A DNA stretch of 64,000 bases from Pratylenchus scribneri. Taxonomy: Eukaryota; Nematoda; Chromadorea; Rhabditida; Pratylenchidae. The position numbers and the translations under genes were made by a program. Each line of letters begins with the position of its first letter. Within the stretch, counting starts at the first letter, position 1. Under the pieces are notes generated by a model, which was not told where the DNA came from, made no database searches, and saw only the letters and a list, made by a program, of their open reading frames with translations. The stretch lies in NCBI GenBank assembly GCA_030063045.1, contig JAQSEB010000021.1, forward strand, positions 2,790,001 through 2,854,000, given 5' to 3'. Below, in pieces: positions 1 to 11,300 of the stretch.

Positions 1-1512
1 CCTTTTTTTCTGCCCCTTTTTCTGCCCCTTTTTTTCTCCCTCTTTTTTTCTGCCCCATTTCTGCCCCTTTTTTCTGCCCCTTTTTTTCTGCCCCTTTTTT
101 TCTGCCCCATTTCTGCCCCTTTTTTTCTGCCCCTTTTTTTCTGCCCCATTTCTGCCCCTTTTTTCTGCCCCTTTTTTTCTGCCCCATTTCTGCCCCCTTT
201 TTTTCTGCCCCTTTTTTTCTGCCCCTTTTTTCTGCCCCATTTCTGCCCCTTTTTTTCTGCCCCATTTCTGCCCCCTTTTTTTCTGCCCCTTTTTTCTGCC
301 CCATTTCTGCCCCCTTTTTTTCTGCCCCTTTTTTCTGCCCCATTTCTGCCCCCTTTTTTTCTGCCCCTTTTTTTCTGCCCCATTTCTGTCCCTTTTTTCT
401 GCCCCTTTTTTCTGCCCCTTTTTTTCCTGCCCCTTTTTTTCTGCCCCATTTCTGCCCCTTTTTTTCTGCCCCTTTTTTTCTGCCCCATTTCTGCCCCTTT
501 TTTTCTGCCCCTTTTTTCTGCCGCATTTCTGCCCCCTTTTTTTCTGCCCCATTTCTGCCCCTTTTTTCTGCCCCTTTTTTTCTGCCCCATTTCTGCCCCC
601 TTTTTTTCCTGCCCCTTTTTTTCTGCCCCATTTCTGCCCCTTTTTTTCTGCCCCATTTCTGCCCCTTTTTTTTCTGCCCCTTTTTTCTGCCCCTTTTTTT
701 CTGCCCCTTTTTTTCTGCCCCTTTTTTTCTGCCCCATTTCTGCCCCTTTTTTCTGCCCCTTTTTTTCTGCCCCATTTCTGCCCCTTTTTTTCTGCCCCTT
801 TTTTTCTGCCCCATTTCTGCCCCTTTTTTTCTGCCCCTTTTTTCTGCCCTTTTTTCTGCCCCATTTTGCCCCCTTTTATTCTGCCCCATTTCTGCCCCTT
901 TTTTCTGCCCCTTTTTTTCTGCCCCATTTCTGCCCCTTTTTTTTCCTGCCCCTTTTTTTCTGCCCCTTTTTTTCTGCCCCATTTCTGCCCCTTTTTTTCT
1001 GCCCCATTTCTGCCCCTTTTTTTCTGCCCCATTTCTGCCCACTTTTTTTCTGCCCCATTTCTGCCCCTTTTTTTTCTGCCCCATTTCTGCCCCTTTTTTT
1101 TTGCCCCATTTCTGCCCCTTTTTTTCTGCCCCATTTCTGCTCCTTTTTTTCTGCCCCTTTTTTCTGCCCCTTTTTTTCTGCCCCATTTCTGCCCCTTTTT
1201 TCTGCCCCTTTTTTTCTGCCCCATTTCTGTTCCTTTTTTCTGCCCCTTTTTTCTGCCCCTTTTTTTCTGCCCCTTTTTTTCTGCCCCATTTCTGCCCCCT
1301 TTTTTTCTGCCCCTTTTTTTCTGCCCCATTTCTGCCCCTTTTTTTCTGCCCCCTTTTTCTGCCGCATTTCTGCCCCCTTTTTTCTGCCCCATTTCTGCCC
1401 TTTTTTCTGCCCCCCTTTTTTTCTGCCCCATTTCTGCCCCCTTTTTTCTGCCCCTTTTTTCTGCCCCTTTTTTTCTGCCTCATTTCTGCCCTTTTTTCTG
1501 CCCCTTTTTTTC

Positions 1513-1640
1513 TTCCACATTTTCTGCCACATTTTTCCTGCCACATTTTCTGCCATATTTTTTTTGGCCACTTTTCCTGCCACATTTCCTGTCACATTTC
1601 CTGCCACATTTTCTGCCACATTTTCTGCCACATTTTTCCT
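1513..1640 (+). repeat. CTGCCACATTTT satellite variant, block 1
   Basis: Short block inside the main satellite where the units change to CTGCCACATTTT (12 bp), with CCTGTCACATTT and TTTTTTTTGGCCACTTTT variants. The same block, with the same rare variants in the same order, recurs about 2643 bp downstream. This marks a segmental copy within the array. Confidence 0.8.
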
Positions 1641-4154
1641 GCCCCATTTCTTCCCCTTTTTTTCTGCCCCTTTTTTCTGCCCCCTTTTTTTCTGCCCCTT
1701 TTTCTGCCCCTTTTTTTCTCCCTCTTTTTTTCTGCCCCATTTCTGCCCCTTTTTTCTGCCCCTTTTTTTCTGCCCCTTTTTTTCTGCCCCATTTCTGCCC
1801 CTTTTTTTCTGCCCCTTTTTTTCTGCCCCATTTCTGCCCCTTTTTTCTGCCCCTTTTTTTCTGCCCCATTTCTGCCCCCTTTTTTTCTGCCCCTTTTTTT
1901 CTGCCCCTTTTTTCTGCCCCATTTCTGCCCCTTTTTTTCTGCCCCATTTCTGCCCCCTTTTTTTCTGCCCCTTTTTTCTGCCCCATTTCTGCCCCCTTTT
2001 TTTCTGCCCCTTTTTTCTGCCCCATTTCTGCCCCCTTTTTTTCTGCCCCTTTTTTTCTGCCCCATTTCTGTCCCTTTTTTCTGCCCCTTTTTTCTGCCCC
2101 TTTTTTTCCTGCCCCTTTTTTTCTGCCCCATTTCTGCCCCTTTTTTTCTGCCCCATTTCTGCCCCTTTTTTTCTGCCCCATTTCTGCCCCTTTTTTTCTG
2201 CCCCTTTTTTCTGCCGCATTTCTGCCCCCTTTTTTTCTGCCCCATTTCTGCCCCTTTTTTCTGCCCCTTTTTTTCTGCCCCATTTCTGCCCCCTTTTTTT
2301 CCTGCCCCTTTTTTTCTGCCCCATTTCTGCCCCTTTTTTTCTGCCCCATTTCTGCCCCTTTTTTTTCTGCCCCTTTTTTCTGCCCCATTTCTGCCCCTTT
2401 TTTTCTGCCCCATTTCTGCCCCCTTTTTTTCTGCCCCTTTTTTCTGCCCCATTTCTGCCCCCTTTTTTTCTGCCCCTTTTTTCTGCCCCATTTCTGCCCC
2501 CTTTTTTTCTGCCCCTTTTTTTCTGCCCCATTTCTGTCCCTTTTTTCTGCCCCTTTTTTCTGCCCCTTTTTTTCCTGCCCCTTTTTTTCTGCCCCATTTC
2601 TGCCCCTTTTTTTCTGCCCCATTTCTGCCCCTTTTTTTCTGCCCCATTTCTGCCCCTTTTTTTCTGCCCCTTTTTTCTGCCGCATTTCTGCCCCTTTTTT
2701 TCTGCCCCATTTCTGCCCCTTTTTTTTCTGCCCCTTTTTTCTGCCCCTTTTTTTCTGCCCCTTTTTTTCTGCCCCTTTTTTTCTGCCCCTTTTTTTCTGC
2801 CCCATTTCTGCCCATTTTTTTCTGCCCCTTTTTTCTGCCCCTTTTTTTCTGCCCCATTTCTGCCCCTTTTTTTTCTGCCCCATTTCTGCCCCTTTTTTTC
2901 TGCCCCATTTCTGTCCCTTTTTTCTGCCCCTTTTTTCTGCCCCTTTTTTTCTGCCCCTTTTTTTCTGCCCCATTTCTGCCCATTTTTTCTGCCCCATTTC
3001 TGCCCCTTTTTTTCTGCCCCTTTTTTCTGCCCCTTTTTTCTGCCCCATTTCTGCCCCTTTTTTCTGCCCATTTTTTCTGCCCCATTTCTGCCCCTTTTTT
3101 TCTGCCCCATTTCTGCCCCTTTTTTTCTGCCCCATTTCTGCCCCCTTTTTTTCTGCCCCTTTTTTTCTGCCCCTTTTTTTCTGCCCCTTTTTTTCTGTCC
3201 ACATTTCTGCCCCTTTTTTTCTGCCCCATTTCTGCCCCTTTTTTTCTGCCCCTTTTTTCTGCCCTTTTTTCTGCCCCATTTCTGCCCCCTTTTATTCTGC
3301 CCCATTTCTGCCCCTTTTTTCTGCCCCATTTCTGCCCCTTTTTTTTCCTGCCCCTTTTTTTCTGCCCCATTTCTGCCCCTTTTTTTCTGCCCCATTTCTG
3401 CCCCTTTTTTTCTGCCCCATTTCTGCCCACTTTTTTTCTGCCCCATTTCTGCCCCTTTTTTTTCTGCCCCATTTCTGCCCCTTTTTTTCTGCCCTATTTC
3501 TGTCCCATTTCTGCTCCTTTTTTTCTGCCCCCTTTTTTCTGCCCCTTTTTTTCTGCCCCATTTCTGCCCCTTTTTTCTGCCCCTTTTTTTCTGCCCCATT
3601 TCTGCCCCTTTTTTTCTGCCCCATTTCTGCCTCTTTTTTACTGCCCCATTTCTGCCCCATTTCTGCCCCTTTTTTTCTGCCCCTTTTTTTCTGCCCCATT
3701 TCTGCCCCTTTTTTTCTGCCCCTTTTTTTCTGCCCCATTTCTGCCCCTTTTTTCTGCCCCTTTTTTTCTGCCCCTTTTTTTCTGCCCCATTTCTGCTCCT
3801 TTTTTTCTGCCCCTTTTTTCTGCCCCTTTTTTTCTGCCCCATTTCTGCCCCTTTTTTCTGCCCCTTTTTTTCTGCCCCATTTCTGTTCCTTTTTTCTGCC
3901 CCTTTTTTCTGCCCCTTTTTTTCTGCCCCTTTTTTTCTGCCCCATTTCTGCCCCCTTTTTTTCTGCCCCTTTTTTTCTGCCCCATTTCTGCCCCTTTTTT
4001 TCTGCCCCTTTTTTCTGCCGCATTTCTGCCCCCTTTTTTCTGCCCCATTTCTGCCCTTTTTTCTGCCCCCCTTTTTTTCTGCCCCATTTCTGCCCCCTTT
4101 TTTCTGCCCCTTTTTTTCTGCCTCATTTCTGCCCTTTTTTCTGCCCCTTTTTTT

Positions 4155-4283
4155 CTTCCACATTTTCTGCCACATTTTTCCTGCCACATTTTCTGCCATA
4201 TTTTTTTTGGCCACTTTTCCTGCCACATTTCCTGTCACATTTCCTGCCACATTTTCTGCCACATTTTCTGCCACATTTTTCCT
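4155..4283 (+). repeat. CTGCCACATTTT satellite variant, block 2
   Basis: Near-identical copy of the block at 1513-1640, including the diagnostic TTTTTTTTGGCCACTTTT variant (GGCCA at 4209 versus 1566). Flanking satellite is shared too: the GCCGCATTT and TTTTTTCTTCCACATTTT context is the same. The duplicated segment is therefore larger than the variant block. Confidence 0.8.
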
Positions 4284-4289
4284 GCCCCA

Positions 4290-6170
4290 TTTCTTCCCCT
4301 TTTTTTCTGCCCCTTTTTTCTGCCCCCTTTTTTTCTGCCCCTTTTTTTCTGCCCCTTTTTTTCTCCCTCTTTTTTTCTGCCCCATTTCTGCCCCTTTTTT
4401 CTGCCCCTTTTTTTCTGCCCCTTTTTTTCTGCCCCTTTTTTTCTGCCCCATTTCTGCCCCTTTTTTCTGCCCCTTTTTTTCTGCCCCATTTCTGCCCCCT
4501 TTTTTTCTGCCCCTTTTTTCTGCCCCATTTCTGCCCCCTTTTTTCTGCCCCCTTTTTTTCTGCCCCTTTTTTCTGCCCCATTTCTGCCCCCTTTTTTTCT
4601 GCCCCTTTTTTTCTGCCCCATTTCTGTCCCTTTTTTCTGCCCCTTTTTTCTGCCCCTTTTTTTCTGCCCCTTTTTTTCTGCCCCTTTTTTTCTGCCCCAT
4701 TTCTGCCCCTTTTTTTCTGCCCCTTTTTTTCTGCCCCATTTCTGCCCCTTTTTTCTGCCCCTTTTTTTCTGTCCCATTTCTGCCCCCTTTTTTTCTGCCC
4801 CTTTTTTCTGCCCCATTTCTGCCCCTTTTTTTCTGCCCCATTTCTGCCCCCTTTTTTTCTGCCCCTTTTTTCTGCCCCATTTCTGCCCCCTTTTTTTCTG
4901 CCCCTTTTTTTCTGCCCCATTTCTGTCCCTTTTTTCTGCCCCTTTTTTCTGCCCCTTTTTTTCTGCCCCTTTTTTTCTGCCCCTTTTTTTCTGCCCTTTT
5001 TTCTGCCCCTTTTTTCTGCCCCATTTCTGCCCCTTTTTTTCTGCCCCATTTCTGCCCCTTTTTTTCTGCCCCATTTCTGCCCCCTTTTTTTCCTGCCCCT
5101 TTTTTTCTGCCCCTTTTTTTCTGCCCCATTTCTGCCCCCTTTTTTCTGCCCCTTTTTTCTGCCCCATTTCTGCCCCTTTTTTTCTGCCCCATTTCTGCCC
5201 CTTTTTTTCTGCCCCATTTCTGCCCCCTTTTTTTCTGCCCCATTTCTGCCCCTTTTTTCTGCCCCCTTTTTTTCTGCCCCTTTTTTTCTGCCCCTTTTTT
5301 TCTCCCTCTTTTTTTCTGCCCCATTTCTGCCCCTTTTTTCTGCCCCTTTTTTTCTGCCCCTTTTTTTCTGCCCCTTTTTTTCTGCCCCATTTCTGCCCCT
5401 TTTTTCTGCCCCTTTTTTTCTGCCCCATTTCTGCCCCCTTTTTTTCTGCCCCTTTTTTCTGCCCCATTTCTGCCCCCTTTTTTCTGCCCCCTTTTTTTCT
5501 GCCCCTTTTTTCTGCCCCATTTCTGCCCCCTTTTTTTCTGCCCCTTTTTTTCTGCCCCATTTCTGTCCCTTTTTTCTGCCCCTTTTTTCTGCCCCTTTTT
5601 TTCTGCCCCTTTTTTTCTGCCCCTTTTTTTCTGCCCCATTTCTGCCCCTTTTTTTCTGCCCCTTTTTTTCTGCCCCATTTCTGCCCCTTTTTTCTGCCCC
5701 TTTTTTTCTGTCCCATTTCTGCCCCCTTTTTTTCTGCCCCTTTTTTCTGCCCCATTTCTGCCCCTTTTTTTCTGCCCCATTTCTGCCCCCTTTTTTTCTG
5801 CCCCTTTTTTCTGCCCCATTTCTGCCCCCTTTTTTTCTGCCCCTTTTTTTCTGCCCCATTTCTGTCCCTTTTTTCTGCCCCTTTTTTCTGCCCCTTTTTT
5901 TCTGCCCCTTTTTTTCTGCCCCTTTTTTTCTGCCCTTTTTTCTGCCCCTTTTTTCTGCCCCATTTCTGCCCCTTTTTTTCTGCCCCATTTCTGCCCCTTT
6001 TTTTCTGCCCCATTTCTGCCCCCTTTTTTTCCTGCCCCTTTTTTTCTGCCCCTTTTTTTCTGCCCCATTTCTGCCCCCTTTTTTCTGCCCCTTTTTTCTG
6101 CCCCATTTCTGCCCCTTTTTTTCTGCCCCATTTCTGCCCCTTTTTTTCTGCCCCATTTCTGCCCCCTTTT
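4290..6170 (+). repeat. Tandem duplication of a ~939 bp satellite segment
   Basis: Two adjacent copies of about 939 bp lie inside the satellite. The marker CTCCCTCTTTTTTTC occurs at 4363 and again at 5302, and long stretches downstream of each marker show the same order of T-run lengths and point variants. 939 is a multiple of three, so the shadow reading frames repeat in register. The copies look nearly identical, which suggests recent unequal exchange or, less likely, an assembly artefact. The ends are approximate. Confidence 0.75.
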
Positions 6171-6903
6171 TTTCTGCCCCATTTCTGCCCCTTTTTTTCT
6201 GCCCCATTTCTGCCCCTTTTTTTCTGCCCCATTTCTGCCCCTTTTTTTCTGCCCCTTTTTTCTGCCCCTTTTTTTCTGCCCCATTTCTGCCCCTTTTTTC
6301 TGCCCCTTTTTTTCTGCCCCATTTCTGCCTCTTTTTTCTGCCCCTTTTTTTCTGCCCCTTTTTTTCTGCCCCATTTCTGCCCCTTTTTTTCTGCCCTATT
6401 TCTGCCCCCTTTTTTTCTGCTCCATTTCTGCCCCATTTCTGCCCCATTTCTGCCTCTTTTTTCTGCCCCTTTTTTTCTGCCCCTTTTTTTCTGCCCCATT
6501 TCTGCCCCTTTTTTTCTGCCCTATTTCTGCCCCCTTTTTTTCTGCTCCATTTCTGCCCCTTTTTTCTGCCCCATTTCTGCCCCCTTTTTTTCTGCCCCTT
6601 TTTTTCTGCCCCATTTCTGCCCCTTTTTTTCTGCCCCATTTCTGCCCCTTTTTTTTCTGCCCCTTTTTTCTGCCCCTTTTTTTCTGCCCCTTTTTTTCTG
6701 CCCCATTTCTGCCCCTTTTTTCTGCCCCTTTTTTTCTGCCCAATTTCTGCCCCTTTTTTTCTGCCCCATTTCTGCCCCTTTTTTCTGCCCCTTTTTTTCT
6801 GCCCCATTTCTGCCCCTTTTTTTCTGCCCCATTTCTGCCCCTTTTTTTCTGCCCCATTTCTGCCCCTTTTTTTCTGCCCCATTTCTGTTCCTTTTTTTCT
6901 GCC

Positions 6904-8335
6904 CTATTTCTGCCCCCTTTTTTTCTGCCCCATTTCTGCCTCTTTTTTCTGCCTCTTTTTTCTGCCCCTTTTTTCTGCCCCTTTTTTACTGCCCCATTTC
7001 TGCCCCTTTTTTTCTGCCCCATTTCTGCCCCATTTCTGCCCCTTTTTTTTCTGCCCCATTTCTGCCCCTTTTTTCTGCCCCTTTTTTTCTGCCCCATTTC
7101 TGCTCCTTTTTTTCTGCCCCTTTTTTCTGCCCCTTTTTTTCTGCCCCATTTCTGCCCCTTTTTTCTGCCCCTTTTTTTCTGCCCCTTTTTTTCTGCCCCT
7201 TTTTTCTCCCTCTTTTTTTCTGCCCCATTTCTGCCCCTTTTTTCTGCCCTATTTCTGCCCCCTTTTTTTCTGCTCCATTTCTGCCCCTTTTTTTTCTGCC
7301 CCATTTCTGCCCCATTTCTGCCTCTTTTTTCTGCCCCTTTTTTTCTGCCCCTTTTTTTCTGCCCCATTTCTGCCCCTTTTTTTCTGCCCTATTTCTGCCC
7401 CCTTTTTTTCTGCTCCATTTCTGCCCCTTTTTTCTGCCCCATTTCTGCCCCCTTTTTTTCTGCCCCTTTTTTTCTGCCCCTTTTTTTCTGCCCCTTTTTT
7501 CTGCCCCTTTTTTTCTGCCCCATTTCTGCCCCTTTTTTTCTGCCCCATTTCTGCCCCTTTTTTTCTGCCCCATTTCTGCCCCTTTTTTTCTGCCCCATTT
7601 CTGTTCCTTTTTTTCTGCCCTATTTCTGCCCCCTTTTTTTCTGCCCCATTTCTGCCTCTTTTTTCTGCCTCTTTTTTCTGCCCCTTTTTTCTGCCCCTTT
7701 TTTACTGCCCCATTTCTGCCCCTTTTTTTCTGCCCCATTTCTGCCCCATTTCTGCCCCTTTTTTTTCTGCCCCATTTCTGCCCCTTTTTTCTGCCCCTTT
7801 TTTTCTGCCCCATTTCTGCTCCTTTTTTTCTGCCCCTTTTTTCTGCCCCTTTTTTTCTGCCCCATTTCTGCCCCTTTTTTCTGCCCCTTTTTTTCTGCCC
7901 CTTTTTTTCTGCCCCTTTTTTCTCCCTCTTTTTTTCTGCCCCATTTCTGCCCCTTTTTTCTGCCCTATTTCTGCCCCCTTTTTTTCTGCTCCATTTCTGC
8001 CCCTTTTTTTTCTGCCCCATTTCTGCCCCATTTCTGCCTCTTTTTTCTGCCCCTTTTTTTCTGCCCCTTTTTTTCTGCCCCATTTCTGCCCCTTTTTTTC
8101 TGCCCTATTTCTGCCCCCTTTTTTTCTGCTCCATTTCTGCCCCTTTTTTCTGCCCCATTTCTGCCCCCTTTTTTTCTGCCCCTTTTTTTCTGCCCCATTT
8201 CTGCCCCTTTTTTCTGCCCCTTTTTTTCTGCCCCATTTCTGCCCCTTTTTTTCTGCCCCATTTCTGCCCCTTTTTTTCTGCCCCATTTCTGCCCCTTTTT
8301 TTCTGCCCCATTTCTGTTCCTTTTTTTCTGCCCTA
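6904..8335 (+). repeat. Tandem duplication of a ~716 bp satellite segment
   Basis: The sequence beginning CTATTTCTGCCCCC at 6904 is repeated at 7620 (offset 716 bp) with the same rare markers in the same order: CTGCCTC+T6 twice, then TTTTTTACTGCCCC, CTGCTCC and T6CTCCCTC. The second copy follows the first directly. Boundaries are approximate. Confidence 0.7.
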
Positions 8336-11300
8336 TTTCTGCCCCCTTTTTTTCTGCCCCATTTCTGCCCCCTTTTTTTCTGCCCCTTTTTTTCTGCCCC
8401 ATTTCTGCCCCCTTTTTTTCTGCCCCTTTTTTCAGCCCTATTTCAGCCCCTTTTTTTCTGCCCCATTTCTGCTCCTTTTTTTCTGCCCCATTTCTGCCCC
8501 TTTTTTTCTGCCCCATTTCTGCCCCTTTTTTTCTGCCCCTTTTTTTCTGCCCCATTTCTGCCCCCTTTTTTTCTGCCCCATTTCTGCCCCTTTTTTTCTG
8601 TCTTTTTTTTTCTGCCCCTTTTTTCTGCCCCTTTTTTTCTGCCCCTTTTTTTCTGCCCCATTTCTGCCCCCTTTTTTTCTGCCCCTTTTTTCAGCCCTAT
8701 TTCAGCCCCTTTTTTTCTGCCCCATTTCTGCCCCTTTTTTTCTGCCCCATTTCTGCCCCTTTTTTTCTGCCCCATTTCTGCCCCTTTTTTTCTGCCCCAT
8801 TTCTGCCCCCTTTTTTTCTGCCCCATTTCTGCCCCTTTTTTTCTGTCTTTTTTTTTCTGCCCCTTTTTTTCTGCCCCATTTCTGCCCCTTTTTTTCTGCC
8901 CCATTTCTGCCCCTTTTTTTCTGCCCCATTTCTGCCCCCTTTTTTTCTGCCCCATTTCTGCCCCTTTTTTTCTGTCTTTTTTTTTCTGCCCCATTTCTGC
9001 CCCTTTTTTCTGCCCCTTTTTTTCTGCCCCATTTCTGCCCCTTTTTTTCTGCCCTATTTCTGCCCCCTTTTTTTCTGCTCCATTTCTGCCCCTTTTTTTT
9101 CTGCCCCATTTCTGCCCCTTTTTTTCTGCCCCATTTCTGCCTCTTTTTTCTGCCCCTTTTTTTCTGCCCCTTTTTTTCTGCCCTATTTCTGCCCCCTTTT
9201 TTTCTGCTCCATTTCTGCCCCTTTTTTTTCTGCCCCTTTTTTTTGCCCCTTTTTTTCTGCCCCATTTCTGCCCTTTTTTTCTGCCCCATTTCTGCCCCTT
9301 TTTTACTGCCCCATTTCTGCCCTATTTCTGTCCCTTTTTTTCTGCCCCTTTTTTCTGCCCCTTTTTTTCTGCCCCATTTCTGCCCCTTTTTTTCTGCCCC
9401 ATTTCTGCCCCCTTTTTTCTGCCCCATTTCTGCCCCCTTTTTTCTGCCCCTTTTTTCTGCCCCATTTCTGCCCCTTTTTTTCTGCCCCATTTCTGCCCCT
9501 TTTTTTCTGCCCCATTTCTGCCCCCTTTTTTTCTGCCCTATTTCTGCCCCATTTCTGCTCCTTTTTTTCTGCCCCTTTTTTTCTGCCCCATTTCTGCCCC
9601 TTTTTTTCTGCCCCTTTTTTTCTGCCCCATTTCTGCCCTTTTTTTCTGCCCCATTTCTGCCCCTTTTTTACTGCCCCATTTCTGCCTCATTTCTGTCCCT
9701 TTTTTTCTGCCCCTTTTTTCTGCCCCTTTTTTTCTGCCCCATTTCTGCCCCTTTTTTTCTGCCCCATTTCTGCCCCCTTTTTTTCCTGCCCCTTTTTTTC
9801 TGCTCCTTTTTTTCTGCCCCATTTCTGCCCCCTTTTTTCTGCCCCTTTTTTCTGCCCCATTTCTGCCCCTTTTTTTCTGCCCCATTTCTGCCCCTTTTTT
9901 TCTGCCCCATTTCTGCCCCTTTTTTTCTGCCCCATTTCTGCCCCTTTTTTTCTGCCCCTTTTTTCTGCCCCTTTTTTTCTGCCCCCTTTTTTTCTGCCCC
10001 TTTTTTTCTGCCCCATTTCTGCCCCTTTTTTCTGCCCCATTTCTGCCCCCTTTTTTTCTGCCCCTTTTTTTCTGCCCCATTTCTGTCCCTTTTTTCTGCC
10101 CCTTTTTTCTGCCCCTTTTTTTCTGCCCCTTTTTTCTGCCCCTTTTTTTCTGCCCCATTTCTGCCCTTTTTTTCTGCCCCATTTCTGCCCCTTTTTTACT
10201 GCCCCATTTCTGCCTCATTTCTGTCCCTTTTTTTCTGCCCCTTTTTTCTGCCCCTTTTTTTCTGCCCCATTTCTGCCCCTTTTTTTCTGCCCCATTTCTG
10301 CCCCCTTTTTTTCCTGCCCCTTTTTTTCTGCCCCTTTTTTTCTGCCCCATTTCTGCCCCCTTTTTTCTGCCCCTTTTTTCTGCCCCATTTCTGCCCCTTT
10401 TTTTCTGCCCCATTTCTGCCCCTTTTTTTCTGCCCCATTTCTGCCCCCTTTTTTTCTGCCCCATTTCTGCCCCTTTTTTTCTGCCCCATTTCTGCCCCTT
10501 TTTTTCTGCCCCATTTCTGCCCCTTTTTTTCTGCCCCTTTTTTCTGCCCCTTTTTTTCTGCCCCTTTTTTTCTGCCCCATTTCTGCCCCTTTTTTCTGCC
10601 CCTTTTTTTCTGCCCCATTTCTGCCCCTTTTTTTCTGCCCCTTTTTTTCTGCCCCTTTTTTTCTGCCCCATTTCTGCCCCCTTTTTTCTGCCCCTTTTTT
10701 TCTGCCCCTTTTTTTCTGCCCCATTTCTGCCCCCTTTTTTCTGCCCCTTTTTTCTGCCCCATTTCTGCCCCTTTTTTTCTGCCCCATTTCTGCCCCTTTT
10801 TTTCTGCCCCATTTCTGCCCCCTTTTTTTCTGCCCCATTTCTGCCCCTTTTTTTCTGCCCCTTTTTTTCTGCCCCATTTCTGCCCCTTTTTTTCTGCCCC
10901 CTTTTTTTCTGCCCCTTTTTTCTGCCCCATTTCTGCCCCCTTTTTTTCTGCCCCTTTTTTCTGCCCCATTTCTGTCCCTTTTTTCTGCCCCTTTTTTCTG
11001 CCCCTTTTTTTCTGCCCCTTTTTTCTGCCCCTTTTTTTCTGCCCCATTTCTGCCCTTTTTTTCTGCCCCATTTCTGCCCCTTTTTTACTGCCCCATTTCT
11101 GCCTCATTTCTGCCCTTTTTTTCTGCCCCATTTCTGCCCCTTTTTTACTGCCCCATTTCTGCCTCATTTCTGTCCCTTTTTTTCTGCACCTTTTTTCTGC
11201 CCCTTTTTTTCTGCCCCATTTCTGCCCCTTTTTTTCTGCCCCATTTCTGTCCCTTTTTTTCTGCCCCTTTTTTCTGCCCCTTTTTTTCTGCCCCTTTTTT

